From Arthrobacter mobilis (GTDB taxonomy: Bacteria > Actinomycetota > Actinomycetes > Actinomycetales > Micrococcaceae): a stretch of 64,000 nucleotides of DNA. The notes beneath the pieces were generated by a model. The model worked only from the letters and a program-made list of their open reading frames with translations, made no database searches and had not been told where the DNA came from. The stretch is from assembly GCF_012395835.1 (NCBI RefSeq), contig NZ_JAAZSQ010000004.1:159536-223535 (forward strand). Direction: 5' to 3'. A program made the translations under genes and the position numbers. Positions 34,329-43,361 of the stretch are shown here, in pieces; the stretch's first letter is position 1, and every line of letters begins with the position of its first letter.

Positions 34329-35657
34329 CTACCGGCCGATTTTTGAGCCGACAGCCGCGTCCACCGGCCGGTTTTTGGGATGGGCGGCGGGAGTGTCCTC
34401 GATGTAGCGGCGCTTGTTGATCATGACCGCCCCGGCGAGCATGACCAGCACGCAGCCGGCGAGCAGGGCGAAGGACGCTGTCCAGCTGCCGGTGGCGTCC
34501 CGGACAATGCCGAACAGCAGCGGCGCAAGCCCCGCCCCGGCATAGCCGATGCCCTGGCTGAAACCGGCCAGCACCGAGGCGCCGTGGGTGGTCCGCGAGC
34601 GCAGGTTCATCATCAGCAGCGCGGTGGCGAAGGTGCCCTGGCCCAGGCCGGCGAAGGTGACCCACCACCAGGTCCCCGCCATCGGGGCCAGGTACAGGCC
34701 CAGGTGCCCGCCGATCCAGCAGGCGGTGAACACCAGGATGGCGAAGATGGGGTTGCGCATCCGCGGCACGACCAGCGGCACCAGCAGGCTCACCGGCAGG
34801 CCCAGGATCGCAAAGTACGCCAGTGCGGAACCGGCCGCCGCCACGTCCAGGCCCTGGCCGGCCAGGTACGGCGGCAGCCAGGTGAAGTACACGTAGGTCT
34901 GGGCCGAGTTGCCGGCCAGGAAGATCGCCAGGCCCCAGGCCACCGGGGACTTCCACGGGTTCAGGTGCTGCACCGGTTTCGGTGCGGACGGCACGGCTGC
35001 CGCGCCGCCGGCCTTGGCGGGCGTGCCTGCGGCCGACGCCGCGTGCGCTGCGCCGCCGTCGTCCCCGGCCCGCTTCGCCTGGCGGTCGCGCAGCAGCTGC
35101 ACCGCCCAGGGCAGCAGCACCAGCGCGCTCATCAGCGCCCAGACGGCGATCGACAGGCGCCAGTCCGACAGCCGGGCCACCGGCACCGCCAGCTGCGGGC
35201 TTGCGGCGGTGCCGACCGCCAGCAGCGTCACGTACCCGGCCGTGACCAGGCCCAGCCGGTCCGGGAAGTATTTCTTCACCAGCGGCGGCAGCACCACGTT
35301 GCCCATGCCGTAGCCGGCCATGACGAGGGCGGAGAGGATCAGGAACGGCCAGACTCCGCCGACCGCGGCGCGCCCCAACTGCCCGGCCACCGCCAGCAGC
35401 ACGGAGGCGACCAGCACCCGTTCAAGCCCCGCCCGGCGGATCAGCGCCGGAGTTCCCAGTCCTGCCGCAGCGAAGACCAGCGGCGGCAGCATCGCCAGCG
35501 CGCCGATGGTCACGGCGTCGAACCCGAGCTCCGGGCCCATGGTGCCCAGCAGCGGGGAGACCACCGAGACGGCCGGACGCAGGCTGAGCCCCATCAGCAG
35601 GATGCCCAGCAGGGCGCCGATCCGGCCCCGCCACGGCTTGCGCAGGAAGTAGTTCAC
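34329..35657 (-). CDS. MFS transporter, CynX/NimT-like
   Basis: This 442-residue transporter has 12 predicted membrane segments. The opening GALLGILLMGLSLRPAVSVVSPLL with LRPA is typical of the cyanate/nitroimidazole (CynX/NimT) group. A charged, low-complexity central loop (about residues 195-240, Ala/Gly/Lys) is longer than usual. The MFS signature is weak, as in that group. Substrates of these proteins in actinobacteria are mostly unknown. Confidence 0.82.
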   Translation of the reverse strand: MNYFLRKPWRGRIGALLGILLMGLSLRPAVSVVSPLLGTMGPELGFDAVTIGALAMLPPLVFAAAGLGTPALIRRAGLERVLVASVLLAVAGQLGRAAVGGVWPFLILSALVMAGYGMGNVVLPPLVKKYFPDRLGLVTAGYVTLLAVGTAASPQLAVPVARLSDWRLSIAVWALMSALVLLPWAVQLLRDRQAKRAGDDGGAAHAASAAGTPAKAGGAAAVPSAPKPVQHLNPWKSPVAWGLAIFLAGNSAQTYVYFTWLPPYLAGQGLDVAAAGSALAYFAILGLPVSLLVPLVVPRMRNPIFAILVFTACWIGGHLGLYLAPMAGTWWWVTFAGLGQGTFATALLMMNLRSRTTHGASVLAGFSQGIGYAGAGLAPLLFGIVRDATGSWTASFALLAGCVLVMLAGAVMINKRRYIEDTPAAHPKNRPVDAAVGSKIGR

Positions 35658-35742
35658 TGACCCAGCCTAGCCCGGCCACGGCCCTGGGCTGCGTGCAGGG
35701 GAACCTCCCGATGGCACGGCCGGCCGACGTCCCACCCGCCGG

Positions 35743-35901
35743 TCAGTGCCTGTGGAACGCTGCCGATCCGGACTGGCCGGCACCGGGCTGCGGCCAGCCG
35801 CTTCCGGTTCCCGGCCAGCCACCCCCGGAACGCTGCGCGTGGATGGCGAAGGCGGCAAGGACGATGAGAACGGTGAGGGTGATGAAACCGAGAATCTCCA
35901 T
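35743..35901 (-). CDS. Possible single-span small membrane protein
   Basis: The 52-residue product would be one membrane helix (EILGFITLTVLIVLAAFAIHA) followed by a Gly/Pro-rich tail (GGGWPGTGSGWPQPGAGQ). The hydrophobic-then-flexible pattern is gene-like. However, the ribosome binding site is poorly placed, and a GTG at 35928 is an alternative start. Support is modest. Confidence 0.4.
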   Translation of the reverse strand: MEILGFITLTVLIVLAAFAIHAQRSGGGWPGTGSGWPQPGAGQSGSAAFHRH

Positions 35902-35978
35902 ACCTTCAATGCTCGGCAGCCCACACACTCCGGAATAGTGGCAGATTCGACGATGTCCGCTAAATTACCGCCAGCGCG

Positions 35979-36674
35979 TCATTCCGGCGGGGCCGGTTCC
36001 CTGGCCCTGCTGTAGGCCGGCTCCCGCAGCAGGCGGGTCCACTCGTAAACGGCCGCCCCGGGAAGCGGATGCAGCACCGGGTCGAACCGGAGTCCGGTGT
36101 CGGGGCGGGCCGGATCAAGTCCCAGGGACAGCGTCCCGAACCGCTGCCACCGCCCCCAGGGACGGGCATGGTAGAGGGCCAGGGTCCAGGTCCGCCCGCG
36201 CAGCGCCCGGCGGAAGTCCTCCGGCGGCGACGGGAGCGGTGCGGCGCTGCCCAGGGTGCGGGCGGCCAGCAGGACCGGCCCGCGGGTGCCCTTGTACGGC
36301 ATCAGCGTGGAAAACGCGGCCCCCGACACCTTCCGGCGGGGCAGCAGCAGGAACCTGCCGGGCCGCGACAGGCCGGTGGAAGAGAACAGGATGTCGAAGC
36401 TGCCGGCGCCGTCGGCAACCCGCAGGGCCAGGCCCAGGACATCCGGCAGTGCCTTCGGCAGGCCGGCCGCGCGGGACAGGCGGGCCTGGACCGGGGCGGT
36501 GCCGGGGGTGTCCAGCCAGGACACGCCGCTGGCCCGGCCAGCCGGCAGGCATTCCACGACTCCGGTCAGGGCCACCCCTGCCGGATGGATGGGGCGGTCC
36601 GGACGGATGGCCTTAATCGTGCCGAACACCCGCCGGAAACCCTCGCCCGCCAATCTGCTTGCTCCGAATCGCAT
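35979..36674 (-). CDS. Conserved actinobacterial protein, possibly catalase-fold
   Basis: The 231-residue protein includes RPIHPAGVALTGVVE, DVLGLALRV, DILFSSTG, FSTLMPYKG and TLALYHARPWGRWQRFG. I associate this order with actinomycete proteins variously labelled phosphodiesterase or hypothetical, with a catalase-like beta barrel (HPxG...GxxxR...D). No heme-ligand tyrosine motif is evident, so catalase activity is not claimed. AGGAGG five bases before the ATG at 36674 fixes the start. It diverges from the diacylglycerol kinase gene. Confidence 0.6.
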   Translation of the reverse strand: MRFGASRLAGEGFRRVFGTIKAIRPDRPIHPAGVALTGVVECLPAGRASGVSWLDTPGTAPVQARLSRAAGLPKALPDVLGLALRVADGAGSFDILFSSTGLSRPGRFLLLPRRKVSGAAFSTLMPYKGTRGPVLLAARTLGSAAPLPSPPEDFRRALRGRTWTLALYHARPWGRWQRFGTLSLGLDPARPDTGLRFDPVLHPLPGAAVYEWTRLLREPAYSRAREPAPPE

Positions 36675-36779
36675 GAAGCCTCCTGTGTTCCACCCCAGCA
36701 TGTGCTAAAGCTGGTGCATAGAAAAGGTCCGCCGAGCCCTGTGGCGGTGCAACTGAAGTTCCCAACCAGGAAGGACATG

Positions 36780-37733
36780 ATGGCCGGATCCGATCCGCAG
36801 CGCGCCGCCGTGGTATTCAACCCAACCAAGAAGACCGCAGAGGATCTGCGGGCCCTGACCACGAAGCTGTGCCTGCAGGAGGGCTGGGCCGAGCCGCTGT
36901 GGCTGGAGACGACCGTGGACGACCACGGGCAGGGCATGGCCAAGCAGGCGCTGGCGGAAGGCGTGGACCTGGTGATGGCTGCCGGCGGCGACGGAACCGT
37001 CCGCTGCGTCTCGGAGGTGCTCGCCGGCACCGACACGCCCCTGGGCCTGCTGCCGCTCGGGACCGGGAACCTGCTGGCCCGCAACCTGGACATCGGCATC
37101 AACGACCCGCAGGCTGCGGTCCTGGACGCCCTGAACGGGACCGAGCGGCGGATCGACGTGGTGCATATCAACGTGGACCATGCCCAGGACTCCCACGTCT
37201 TCCTGGTGATGGCCGGGCTCGGCTTCGACGCCGCGGTCATGGGCGATACCCGGGACGACCTCAAGGACAAGGTGGGCTGGCTGGCCTACGTGGACGCGGG
37301 AATCCGCAACCTGCCGGGCAAACCTGCCCGTACCAGGATCAGCATCGACGGCCGGAAGCCGTTCTACCGCCGCGTCCGCAGCGTCATGGGCGGCAACTGC
37401 GGGAAAATCGTGGGCGGGCTGGAGATCTTTCCCGGCGCCCGGCTCGACGACGGACTGCTGGAAATCATGACGGTCGCCCCCACCGGCAAGCTGGGCTGGC
37501 TCGCGGTCATTGCCGGCCTGATCCGGCGCGGCAAGGGATCGGACCCGTCGATCGAATACTTCCAGTGCAAGTCCGCCGAAATCCAGGCGCTGGTGCCGCA
37601 GGAGATCGAGATCGACGGCGATCCACTGGGCAAGGGCACGCACCTGTCGCTGCGGGTCCAGCCCCGGTCGCTGCGCATCCGGATGCCATACGGCCGGAAG
37701 GACCCGGCGATACTCAGCCAGACGATGCCCTGA
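36780..37733 (+). CDS. Diacylglycerol/lipid kinase family protein
   Basis: This 317-residue soluble lipid kinase of the DagK/YegS family has the nucleotide-binding loop AAGGDGTVRCVSEVL and LLPLGTGNLLARNL, and the conserved end EIEIDGDPLGKGTHLSLRV. It probably phosphorylates diacylglycerol recycled from membrane lipids. Two consecutive ATGs exist (36777 and 36780); the second has better spacing (five bases) from AGGAAGG. Confidence 0.88.
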   Translation: MAGSDPQRAAVVFNPTKKTAEDLRALTTKLCLQEGWAEPLWLETTVDDHGQGMAKQALAEGVDLVMAAGGDGTVRCVSEVLAGTDTPLGLLPLGTGNLLARNLDIGINDPQAAVLDALNGTERRIDVVHINVDHAQDSHVFLVMAGLGFDAAVMGDTRDDLKDKVGWLAYVDAGIRNLPGKPARTRISIDGRKPFYRRVRSVMGGNCGKIVGGLEIFPGARLDDGLLEIMTVAPTGKLGWLAVIAGLIRRGKGSDPSIEYFQCKSAEIQALVPQEIEIDGDPLGKGTHLSLRVQPRSLRIRMPYGRKDPAILSQTMP

Positions 37734-37736
37734 GGA

Positions 37737-37751
37737 CCGGGGCGGCCCCGG
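37737..37751. terminator. Short hairpin after the lipid kinase gene
   Basis: CCGGGG-CGG-CCCCGG, a six-base-pair stem with a three-base loop, starts three bases after the stop codon. It is a weak to moderate terminator. Confidence 0.5.
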
Positions 37752-37772
37752 ACGCAGCCGCCGGCCGGCGCG

Positions 37773-37778
37773 TACACT
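37773..37778 (+). promoter_or_regulatory. TACACT -10 box placed for a leaderless transcript
   Basis: TACACT ends six bases before the ATG at 37785, so the predicted +1 is the start codon itself. No ribosome binding site is present. Confidence 0.5.
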
Positions 37779-37784
37779 CGTGGC

Positions 37785-38096
37785 ATGGAATTCACAGGTG
37801 ACTATTTCGCCGCGGCCGCAACCGCGGGAACCGACGGCGGCCGGGTCCCGGTGCGCGTGTACCGGGGAGCCGCGGGGCTGAACGCCATCCAGCTGGGCGA
37901 AGCCCTGGACAACCCGGAACTGCTCGAAGGCAACTGGCTGCTGCTGCGCACCCTTCCGGCCGCGTCCGACATCGCCGGCAGCCTGGCCGCCGATTTCGCG
38001 ATCACCTGCACGCCGGGCGAGAGCTGGGACGTCGGACAGTGGCGGATAGTGCAGCTGCAGGACTTCCGCCTGGAACCCGGGGACCAGGGCGGCTAG
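37785..38096 (+). CDS. Small protein of unknown function
   Basis: The 103-residue product (MEFTGDYFAAAATAG...) contains VRVYRGAAGLNAIQLGEALDNPELLEG and ends in an acidic WRIVQLQDFRLEPGD segment. It has no signal peptide or membrane helix. I recognise no family. The gene appears leaderless and is followed after 41 bases by the phosphatase gene. Confidence 0.6.
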   Translation: MEFTGDYFAAAATAGTDGGRVPVRVYRGAAGLNAIQLGEALDNPELLEGNWLLLRTLPAASDIAGSLAADFAITCTPGESWDVGQWRIVQLQDFRLEPGDQGG

Positions 38097-38125
38097 CCAC
38101 GCTAGCCGGGGGCGGAGCAAGCAGG

Positions 38126-38131
38126 TACAAC
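38126..38131 (+). promoter_or_regulatory. TACAAC -10 box placed for a leaderless phoD transcript
   Basis: TACAAC ends six bases before the ATG at 38138, the same geometry as at 13080 and 37773. No Shine-Dalgarno sequence lies before this ATG. Confidence 0.4.
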
Positions 38132-38137
38132 TAAGTC

Positions 38138-39811
38138 ATGACGGAATCCCCGCTGGTGCTCGGCCCCATGATGCGGTATGTCGACGAAACGACCGCGAGC
38201 ATCTGGGTGGAGACCCGGGATACGGCCCGCGTCGCCGTCCGGGCCGGCGGGAACGCCTGGACGGCACGGACCTTCGCGGTACACGGCCACCACTACGCCC
38301 TCGTCGAGGTTGGCGGGCTGGCACCCGGCAGCGTCACGCCCTACACCCTGGAGATCGACGGGGCCGCGGTGTGGCCGGAGCCCGGCGCCGGGTTTCCGCC
38401 GCCGGTCATCGCCACGCTGGAGCCGGACAGGCCGCTGCGGCTGTCCTTCGGGTCCTGCCGCACCAGCGTCCCGCACGACGAATCCGGCAACCGGACCCAC
38501 GGCGTCGACGCCATGCGCGCCTACGCGCTGCGGATGGCCTCCGGCGACGGCGGCGCCCGGCCCGACCTGATGGTGTTCCTCGGGGACCAGGTCTACGCCG
38601 ATTCCACGAGCGAGCAGATGCAGGAGTTCATCCGGGCCCGGCGCGACATGGACGAGCCGCCCGGCAAGGAGCTCAAGGACTACGAGGAGTACGCCCACCT
38701 CTACTCCCTGGCCTGGTCCGACGAGGCCAACCGCTGGCTGCTGTCCACCCTGCCCAGTGCCATGATGTTCGACGACCACGACATCCGCGACGACTGGAAC
38801 GCCTCACTGTCCTGGAAGAAGAAGATAGGAACCACCGACTGGTGGCATGAACGGATCGTCGCAGGGCTGGCCTCCTACTGGGTCTACCAGCATCTGGGCA
38901 ACCTCTCGCCCGCCCAGCGCGCCGAGGACCGAATCTGGCAGAAGGTTGCCCGGCACGAGGACGAGGCCGAACTCGACCTGGGCGCGGTGCTGGACGACTT
39001 CGCCGCGCGGGCGGACCGGGAACCTGCGAGCTACCGGTGGAGCTACTGCAGGGACTTCGGCGAGGTGCGGCTGCTCATGGTGGACTCCCGCGCCGCCCGC
39101 GAGCTGGATCCCCGGAACCGCTCGCTGCTCGACGAGCAGGAAATGGCCTGGCTCGACAGCCGGTTGCAGGGCGGATTCCGCCACCTGCTGGTGGGCACCT
39201 CGCTGCCGTTCCTGCTGCCGATGGGGCTGCACCATATCGAATCGTGGAACGAGGCCCTCTCCGAAGGTGCCTGGGGAAAGGTGTTCGCCTGGGTCGGCGA
39301 GAAGCTGCGGCAGGCAGCCGACCTGGAACACTGGGCGGCGTTCCAGCAGAGCTTCCGGAAGGTGGCGGACATGGTGGCCGAAGTGGCCGACGGCAAGCGC
39401 GGCCCCGCTCCCGAAACCATCACGTTCCTCTCCGGCGACGTGCATTTCTCCTATGTGTCCGAAGTGGAGCGGACCGGCGGCAGCCGGATCGTGCAGGCCG
39501 TCTGCTCCCCCATCCGCAATCCGCTGCCCCGGCTGATGAGGTCCTTCACGGCGGTCTCCTCCTACGGGCTGGCCGCGCCGGTGGGCGCGCTGGTGGCGCG
39601 CTCGGCCAAGGTCCCCGACCCGCCGTTCCGCTGGTCCCGGTTGAAAGGGCCCTGGTTCGAAAACTGCCTGGCCTTCCTGGAGGACACCCCGGAGGGACTG
39701 AAGCTGTGGTGGAAGACCGGGGTGGTCGACGCCGGCGACCACCTGCATCCGCGGCTGGAAACCGCCGTCGAGCTCACGGTGTCTCCCCGGGTGCCTGCCC
39801 CGCACCGCTGA
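38138..39811 (+). CDS. PhoD-like alkaline phosphatase/phosphodiesterase
   Basis: This 557-residue metallophosphatase has a PhoD N-terminal Ig-like domain (GLAPGSVTPYTLEIDG) and metal-binding motifs FGSCRTS, MVFLGDQVYADS, MFDDHDIRDDWN and FLSGDVHFSYV. The group hydrolyses phosphodiesters and monoesters using iron/calcium centres. No signal peptide is seen, unlike secreted PhoD, so this is the intracellular PhoD-like group. The 3' end overlaps the convergent LysR gene by 38 bases. Confidence 0.87.
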   Translation: MTESPLVLGPMMRYVDETTASIWVETRDTARVAVRAGGNAWTARTFAVHGHHYALVEVGGLAPGSVTPYTLEIDGAAVWPEPGAGFPPPVIATLEPDRPLRLSFGSCRTSVPHDESGNRTHGVDAMRAYALRMASGDGGARPDLMVFLGDQVYADSTSEQMQEFIRARRDMDEPPGKELKDYEEYAHLYSLAWSDEANRWLLSTLPSAMMFDDHDIRDDWNASLSWKKKIGTTDWWHERIVAGLASYWVYQHLGNLSPAQRAEDRIWQKVARHEDEAELDLGAVLDDFAARADREPASYRWSYCRDFGEVRLLMVDSRAARELDPRNRSLLDEQEMAWLDSRLQGGFRHLLVGTSLPFLLPMGLHHIESWNEALSEGAWGKVFAWVGEKLRQAADLEHWAAFQQSFRKVADMVAEVADGKRGPAPETITFLSGDVHFSYVSEVERTGGSRIVQAVCSPIRNPLPRLMRSFTAVSSYGLAAPVGALVARSAKVPDPPFRWSRLKGPWFENCLAFLEDTPEGLKLWWKTGVVDAGDHLHPRLETAVELTVSPRVPAPHR

Positions 39812-40706
39812 GGGCGGCGTCTTCCCGGCTGAACCGGATCGCTTCCTCCACCCGCCGCGGCGGACGCACTCCGGGCGGCAGGACGGCCACGATGGCGTTG
39901 TCCGGCAGCTCGTCCGAGACCGGGACATAGGCCACGCGCCGGTCATCGAAGGTCACCGTGGTGGCCGGCCTGGAGTTCACGAAGGAGAAGCCCAGCCCGC
40001 GGGCCACCAGGGACCTGATGGTTTCCATGTTGGTGCTGGGCCAGCGCAGCTTCGGCTCGATGCCGGCCGAGCGCATCATCCCGGTCACCCGCTCGATCGT
40101 GGGCGGCTGGTCCAGCAGAATGGCCGGTTCGTCCTGGACCTCCCGCAGCGAGATGCTCTCCCGTCCCGCCAGCGGGTGGCCGGCGGCCAGCATCAGCTGC
40201 GGCCGCACCTTGGCAACCTCCGCCTGGTCCAGCCCGTCCAAGGCCTGCAGGGCATACACGAAGGCCAGATCCAGCGTCCCCTCAAGCACCCCCTGCTGCA
40301 GTTCGACGGCGCCGCCTTCCCGGAAGGTCACGTTCACGGCCGGGTAGCTGCGGGTGAAGTGCTCGACCAGGCCGGGCATCAGCCGCGGGGACACCGATGC
40401 CATGCAGCCGATCCGCAGTTCGCCGCGCATCTGGTCGAAGCCGCCGGCCACCGCCGTCTCGATTTCGCCCACCATGCCCAGGATGCGCCGGGCGCGTGCC
40501 GCCAGTTCCGTTCCGGCAGGTGTCGGCACCACTTTCTTCGACCGGGTCCGGATCAGCAGGTCCACCCCCACGGCATGCTCCAGCTGCGCGATGGCCATGG
40601 AGGCCGCAGCCTGGGAAATGTTGGATTCGCGCGCCGCTGCGGTGACGGAACCATGGTCCAGCACGGCGACGAAGTACTGCAGTTGCCTCAGGGTGAATTC
40701 GCTCAT
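39774..40706 (-). CDS. LysR family transcriptional regulator
   Basis: The 310-residue LysR protein has its helix-turn-helix at residues 3-62 (FTLRQLQYFVAVLDHGSVTAAARESNISQAAASMAIAQLE split across the window) and a LysR substrate domain from about 90. It diverges from the MBL hydrolase and MFS genes with the palindrome ATCAA-A-TTGAT between, so it likely regulates that pair. It overlaps the PhoD gene tail to tail by 38 bases. Confidence 0.88.
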   Translation of the reverse strand: MSEFTLRQLQYFVAVLDHGSVTAAARESNISQAAASMAIAQLEHAVGVDLLIRTRSKKVVPTPAGTELAARARRILGMVGEIETAVAGGFDQMRGELRIGCMASVSPRLMPGLVEHFTRSYPAVNVTFREGGAVELQQGVLEGTLDLAFVYALQALDGLDQAEVAKVRPQLMLAAGHPLAGRESISLREVQDEPAILLDQPPTIERVTGMMRSAGIEPKLRWPSTNMETIRSLVARGLGFSFVNSRPATTVTFDDRRVAYVPVSDELPDNAIVAVLPPGVRPPRRVEEAIRFSREDAALSGAGQAPGETP

Positions 40707-40726
40707 CAGCTGGCCTTATCGATCTC

Positions 40727-40737
40727 ATCAAATTGAT
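40727..40737. promoter_or_regulatory. Palindrome ATCAA-A-TTGAT, candidate LysR site
   Basis: A perfect 5-1-5 inverted repeat lies in the AT-rich gap between the divergent LysR and MBL genes, 21 bases from the LysR start. LysR proteins bind T-N11-A-type dyads in such positions. Confidence 0.45.
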
Positions 40738-40805
40738 TGACTATTCAGATTATGTGATGCCGGCCACAATGGAAACAAGCACGAAAACTTCCAGGAGGAA
40801 TCCCT

Positions 40806-41831
40806 GTGGTCAGTTCCGACCTCGCTCCCCGCGTCGTCACCTTGGGCACCGCCGGCGGCCCGAAGTGGTGGGCCGCCCCGGGCGGCTGCCGGCGCACCGG
40901 CATCGCCACCGCCGTCGTCGTCGGCACGTCCTTCTACCTGGTGGACTGCGGCCACGGCGTCGGCCGGCGGCTCAGCCAGGCCGGCCTGAAGCTGGCGGAC
41001 CTGCGCGGCATCTTCATCACCCACCTGCATTCGGACCACACCGTGGACCTGGCCAGCCTGGCCATTTTCGGCCTCTACGAGCTGCTCGGCCGCACCGGCG
41101 ACCCGGTGAAGATCATCGGTCCGGGCAACCGCGGCATGCTGCCCAAGGCGTCGCCGCGCGCCACCGCGGCGCCGCAGCCGCTGGCACCGCACCGGCCGAC
41201 CCCGGGCACCCGGGAGATGTTCGAGCAGCTCATGTTCGCCCACGCCACGGACCTGAACGACCGGATCATCGACAGCCTGCGCCCCTCCCCGTTCGAGCTG
41301 TTCGAGGCTTCGGACATCGAAATCCCGGCCGGCACCGGCTACCACCCCAACGACAACCCGACCCCGGCCATGGACCCGTTCCCGGTCTATGAGGACGACC
41401 TGGTCAAGGTCAGCGCCATCCTGGTCGAACACCCCCCGGTTGCCCCGGCCTTCGGCTTCCGCTTCGAGACCGCCGGGGGCTCGGTGACCTTCTCCGGGGA
41501 CACCACCTACACGCCGAACATGGTCACGCTGGCCGCGGACACGGACCTGCTGCTGCACGAGGCCATCGACTTCGACTTCGTGGAATCCGTGTACGGGGAC
41601 AAGACCGATGACGGTTCCCGCGCGGCGCGGGACCACCATTACAAGTCCCACACCAGCGTCAGCGACGCCGCGAAGCTCGCCCAGGAGGCCGGCGCGAAGC
41701 AGCTGGCCCTGCACCACCTCGTGCCCGCCACCGCGGACGAGGCCGTCTGGAGGCAGGCTGCGGCGCACTACGACGGCATCTTCCACCTCCCCGACGACCT
41801 CGACGTGATCGAGCTGAAGCCCCACCGCTAA
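40806..41831 (+). CDS. MBL-fold metallo-hydrolase (RNase Z/arylsulfatase-like branch)
   Basis: This 341-residue protein has the metallo-beta-lactamase metal motif THLHSDHTVDL, a later FSGDTTYTPNM and terminal LALHHLVPA. The beginning VTLGTAGGPKWW with FYLVDCGHGVGRRL is typical of the RNase Z-like/arylsulfatase branch of small-molecule hydrolases. The start is GTG with AGGAGG nine bases upstream. It is followed 45 bases later by an MHS-type transporter, suggesting that an imported ester or lactone is hydrolysed. Substrate is unknown. Confidence 0.83.
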   Translation: MVSSDLAPRVVTLGTAGGPKWWAAPGGCRRTGIATAVVVGTSFYLVDCGHGVGRRLSQAGLKLADLRGIFITHLHSDHTVDLASLAIFGLYELLGRTGDPVKIIGPGNRGMLPKASPRATAAPQPLAPHRPTPGTREMFEQLMFAHATDLNDRIIDSLRPSPFELFEASDIEIPAGTGYHPNDNPTPAMDPFPVYEDDLVKVSAILVEHPPVAPAFGFRFETAGGSVTFSGDTTYTPNMVTLAADTDLLLHEAIDFDFVESVYGDKTDDGSRAARDHHYKSHTSVSDAAKLAQEAGAKQLALHHLVPATADEAVWRQAAAHYDGIFHLPDDLDVIELKPHR

Positions 41832-41876
41832 GAAGTCCTGCCACTAAAAAGCTTTGCCCCGATTCAAGGAGTAACC

Positions 41877-43202
41877 GTGACCGACACCTCCACTGCCCCA
41901 CACCGGCAGCAGCCCGTGGCCGGCGGGTCGCTGAACACGAAGGACATGCGCCGGATCCTGTCCTCCAGCTTCATCGGCAGCGCCATCGAGTACTACGACT
42001 TCATCCTGTACGCCACGGCCGCCAGCATTGTCTTCAACAAGGTTTTCTTCGCCGACCTCGGCCCCGGCTTCGCGTTGTTCGCCTCCTTCGCCACCCTGGC
42101 CACCGGGTACGTGGCCCGGCCGCTGGGCGGCATCCTCTTCGGCCACTACGGGGACCGGATCGGGCGCAAGAAGATGCTGGTGCTCTCCATGCTCCTGATG
42201 GGCGGAGCCACCACCTTGATCGGCGTGCTGCCGGTCACCGCCCAGGTGGGCATCATCGCCCCGGTCATGCTGGTGCTGCTGCGCATCATCCAGGGCATCG
42301 CCGTCGGCGGCGAGTGGGGCGGTGCCGCCCTGATGGCGCTGGAGTCCGCGCCGCAGCAGAAGCGCGGCTTCGCCGCCTCGTTTGCCAACGCCGGCGGCCC
42401 GGCCGGCGCGGTGCTGGCCACACTGGTGGTCTCGGGAGTCTCGGCAGCCTCGGGCAGCCACTTCCTCGACTGGGGCTGGCGCATCCCGTTCCTGTTCAGC
42501 GCGCTGCTGATCGTCGTCGGCATGGTCATCCGGCTCAAGGTCGCCGAGACCCCGATGTTCCGGAAGCTCGCCCGTGCCAGCGAAAAGCGCAAGCTGCCGC
42601 TGCTGGATGTGCTGCGCAACCACCCGCGGGCCGTGATCATCACCCTGATCGCGACCATGAGCTTCTACTGCTGCCAGGGCATCCTGACCGTCTGGGGCGT
42701 CTCCGTTGCCGTGGAGAACGGCGTGGACCGCGAGGGCGTGCTGAACTGGAAGGCCGCCGGGGCCGTCCTGACCCTCATCGTCTGCTTCTACACCGCCCGC
42801 CTGAGCGACCGCATCGGCCGGCGCACCATGCTGACCATTGCCGGCATCGGCGGCATCGTGCTGGCCTACCCGCTGCTGATGCTGCTGACCAACGGCACCC
42901 TGTGGGGCTTTGCGATCGCGATCGTGGTGGGCAACGGCATCGTCCAGGGCGCGCTGTTCGGCCCGATCGGGGCCTACATTGCCGAGCAGTTCCCCACCCA
43001 CGTCCGCTACACCGGCGCATCGCTGTCCTACCAGGGCGCGTCCCTGCTGGGTGCAGGCTTCACGCCGATGATCGTCACCGGGCTGATGATCGCCGGAGGC
43101 GGGACCTTCTGGCTGGTCGGCGCCTTCTGGATGGCCGTGATCCTGGCCGGCACCATCGCCGTCCGGTTCACGCCCGAGGGCACCAAGGTCAAGCTGGACT
43201 AG
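41877..43202 (+). CDS. MFS transporter, metabolite:H+ symporter (MHS) family
   Basis: The 441-residue transporter has 12 membrane segments and the MHS landmarks SSFIGSAIEYYDFILYATAAS, RPLGGILFGHYGDRIGRKKML and GIAVGGEWGGAALMALE. Relatives carry shikimate, alpha-ketoglutarate, citrate or betaine. The GTG start has AAGGAG upstream. It forms an apparent operon with the MBL hydrolase under the divergent LysR protein. Confidence 0.88.
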   Translation: MTDTSTAPHRQQPVAGGSLNTKDMRRILSSSFIGSAIEYYDFILYATAASIVFNKVFFADLGPGFALFASFATLATGYVARPLGGILFGHYGDRIGRKKMLVLSMLLMGGATTLIGVLPVTAQVGIIAPVMLVLLRIIQGIAVGGEWGGAALMALESAPQQKRGFAASFANAGGPAGAVLATLVVSGVSAASGSHFLDWGWRIPFLFSALLIVVGMVIRLKVAETPMFRKLARASEKRKLPLLDVLRNHPRAVIITLIATMSFYCCQGILTVWGVSVAVENGVDREGVLNWKAAGAVLTLIVCFYTARLSDRIGRRTMLTIAGIGGIVLAYPLLMLLTNGTLWGFAIAIVVGNGIVQGALFGPIGAYIAEQFPTHVRYTGASLSYQGASLLGAGFTPMIVTGLMIAGGGTFWLVGAFWMAVILAGTIAVRFTPEGTKVKLD

Positions 43203-43223
43203 CTGGACCAGCCGCGCTTGTCC

Positions 43224-43261
43224 CGCAACCCCCGGAACGCCGCAGCGGACCGGGGGTTGCG
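43224..43261. terminator. Hairpin after the MHS transporter gene
   Basis: A 12-base-pair perfect stem (CGCAACCCCCGG with CCGGGGGTTGCG) has a 14-base loop and begins 22 bases after the stop codon. Confidence 0.8.
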
Positions 43262-43361
43262 CTGTGCCGTGCAGGGTCTCCGGGACCGGCCCGGTCCTTG
43301 AACCTGCGCAAGGACTGGGCCAGACTGGCCGGAAGAGCCGTCCACCTCATGAGGAGCGATG

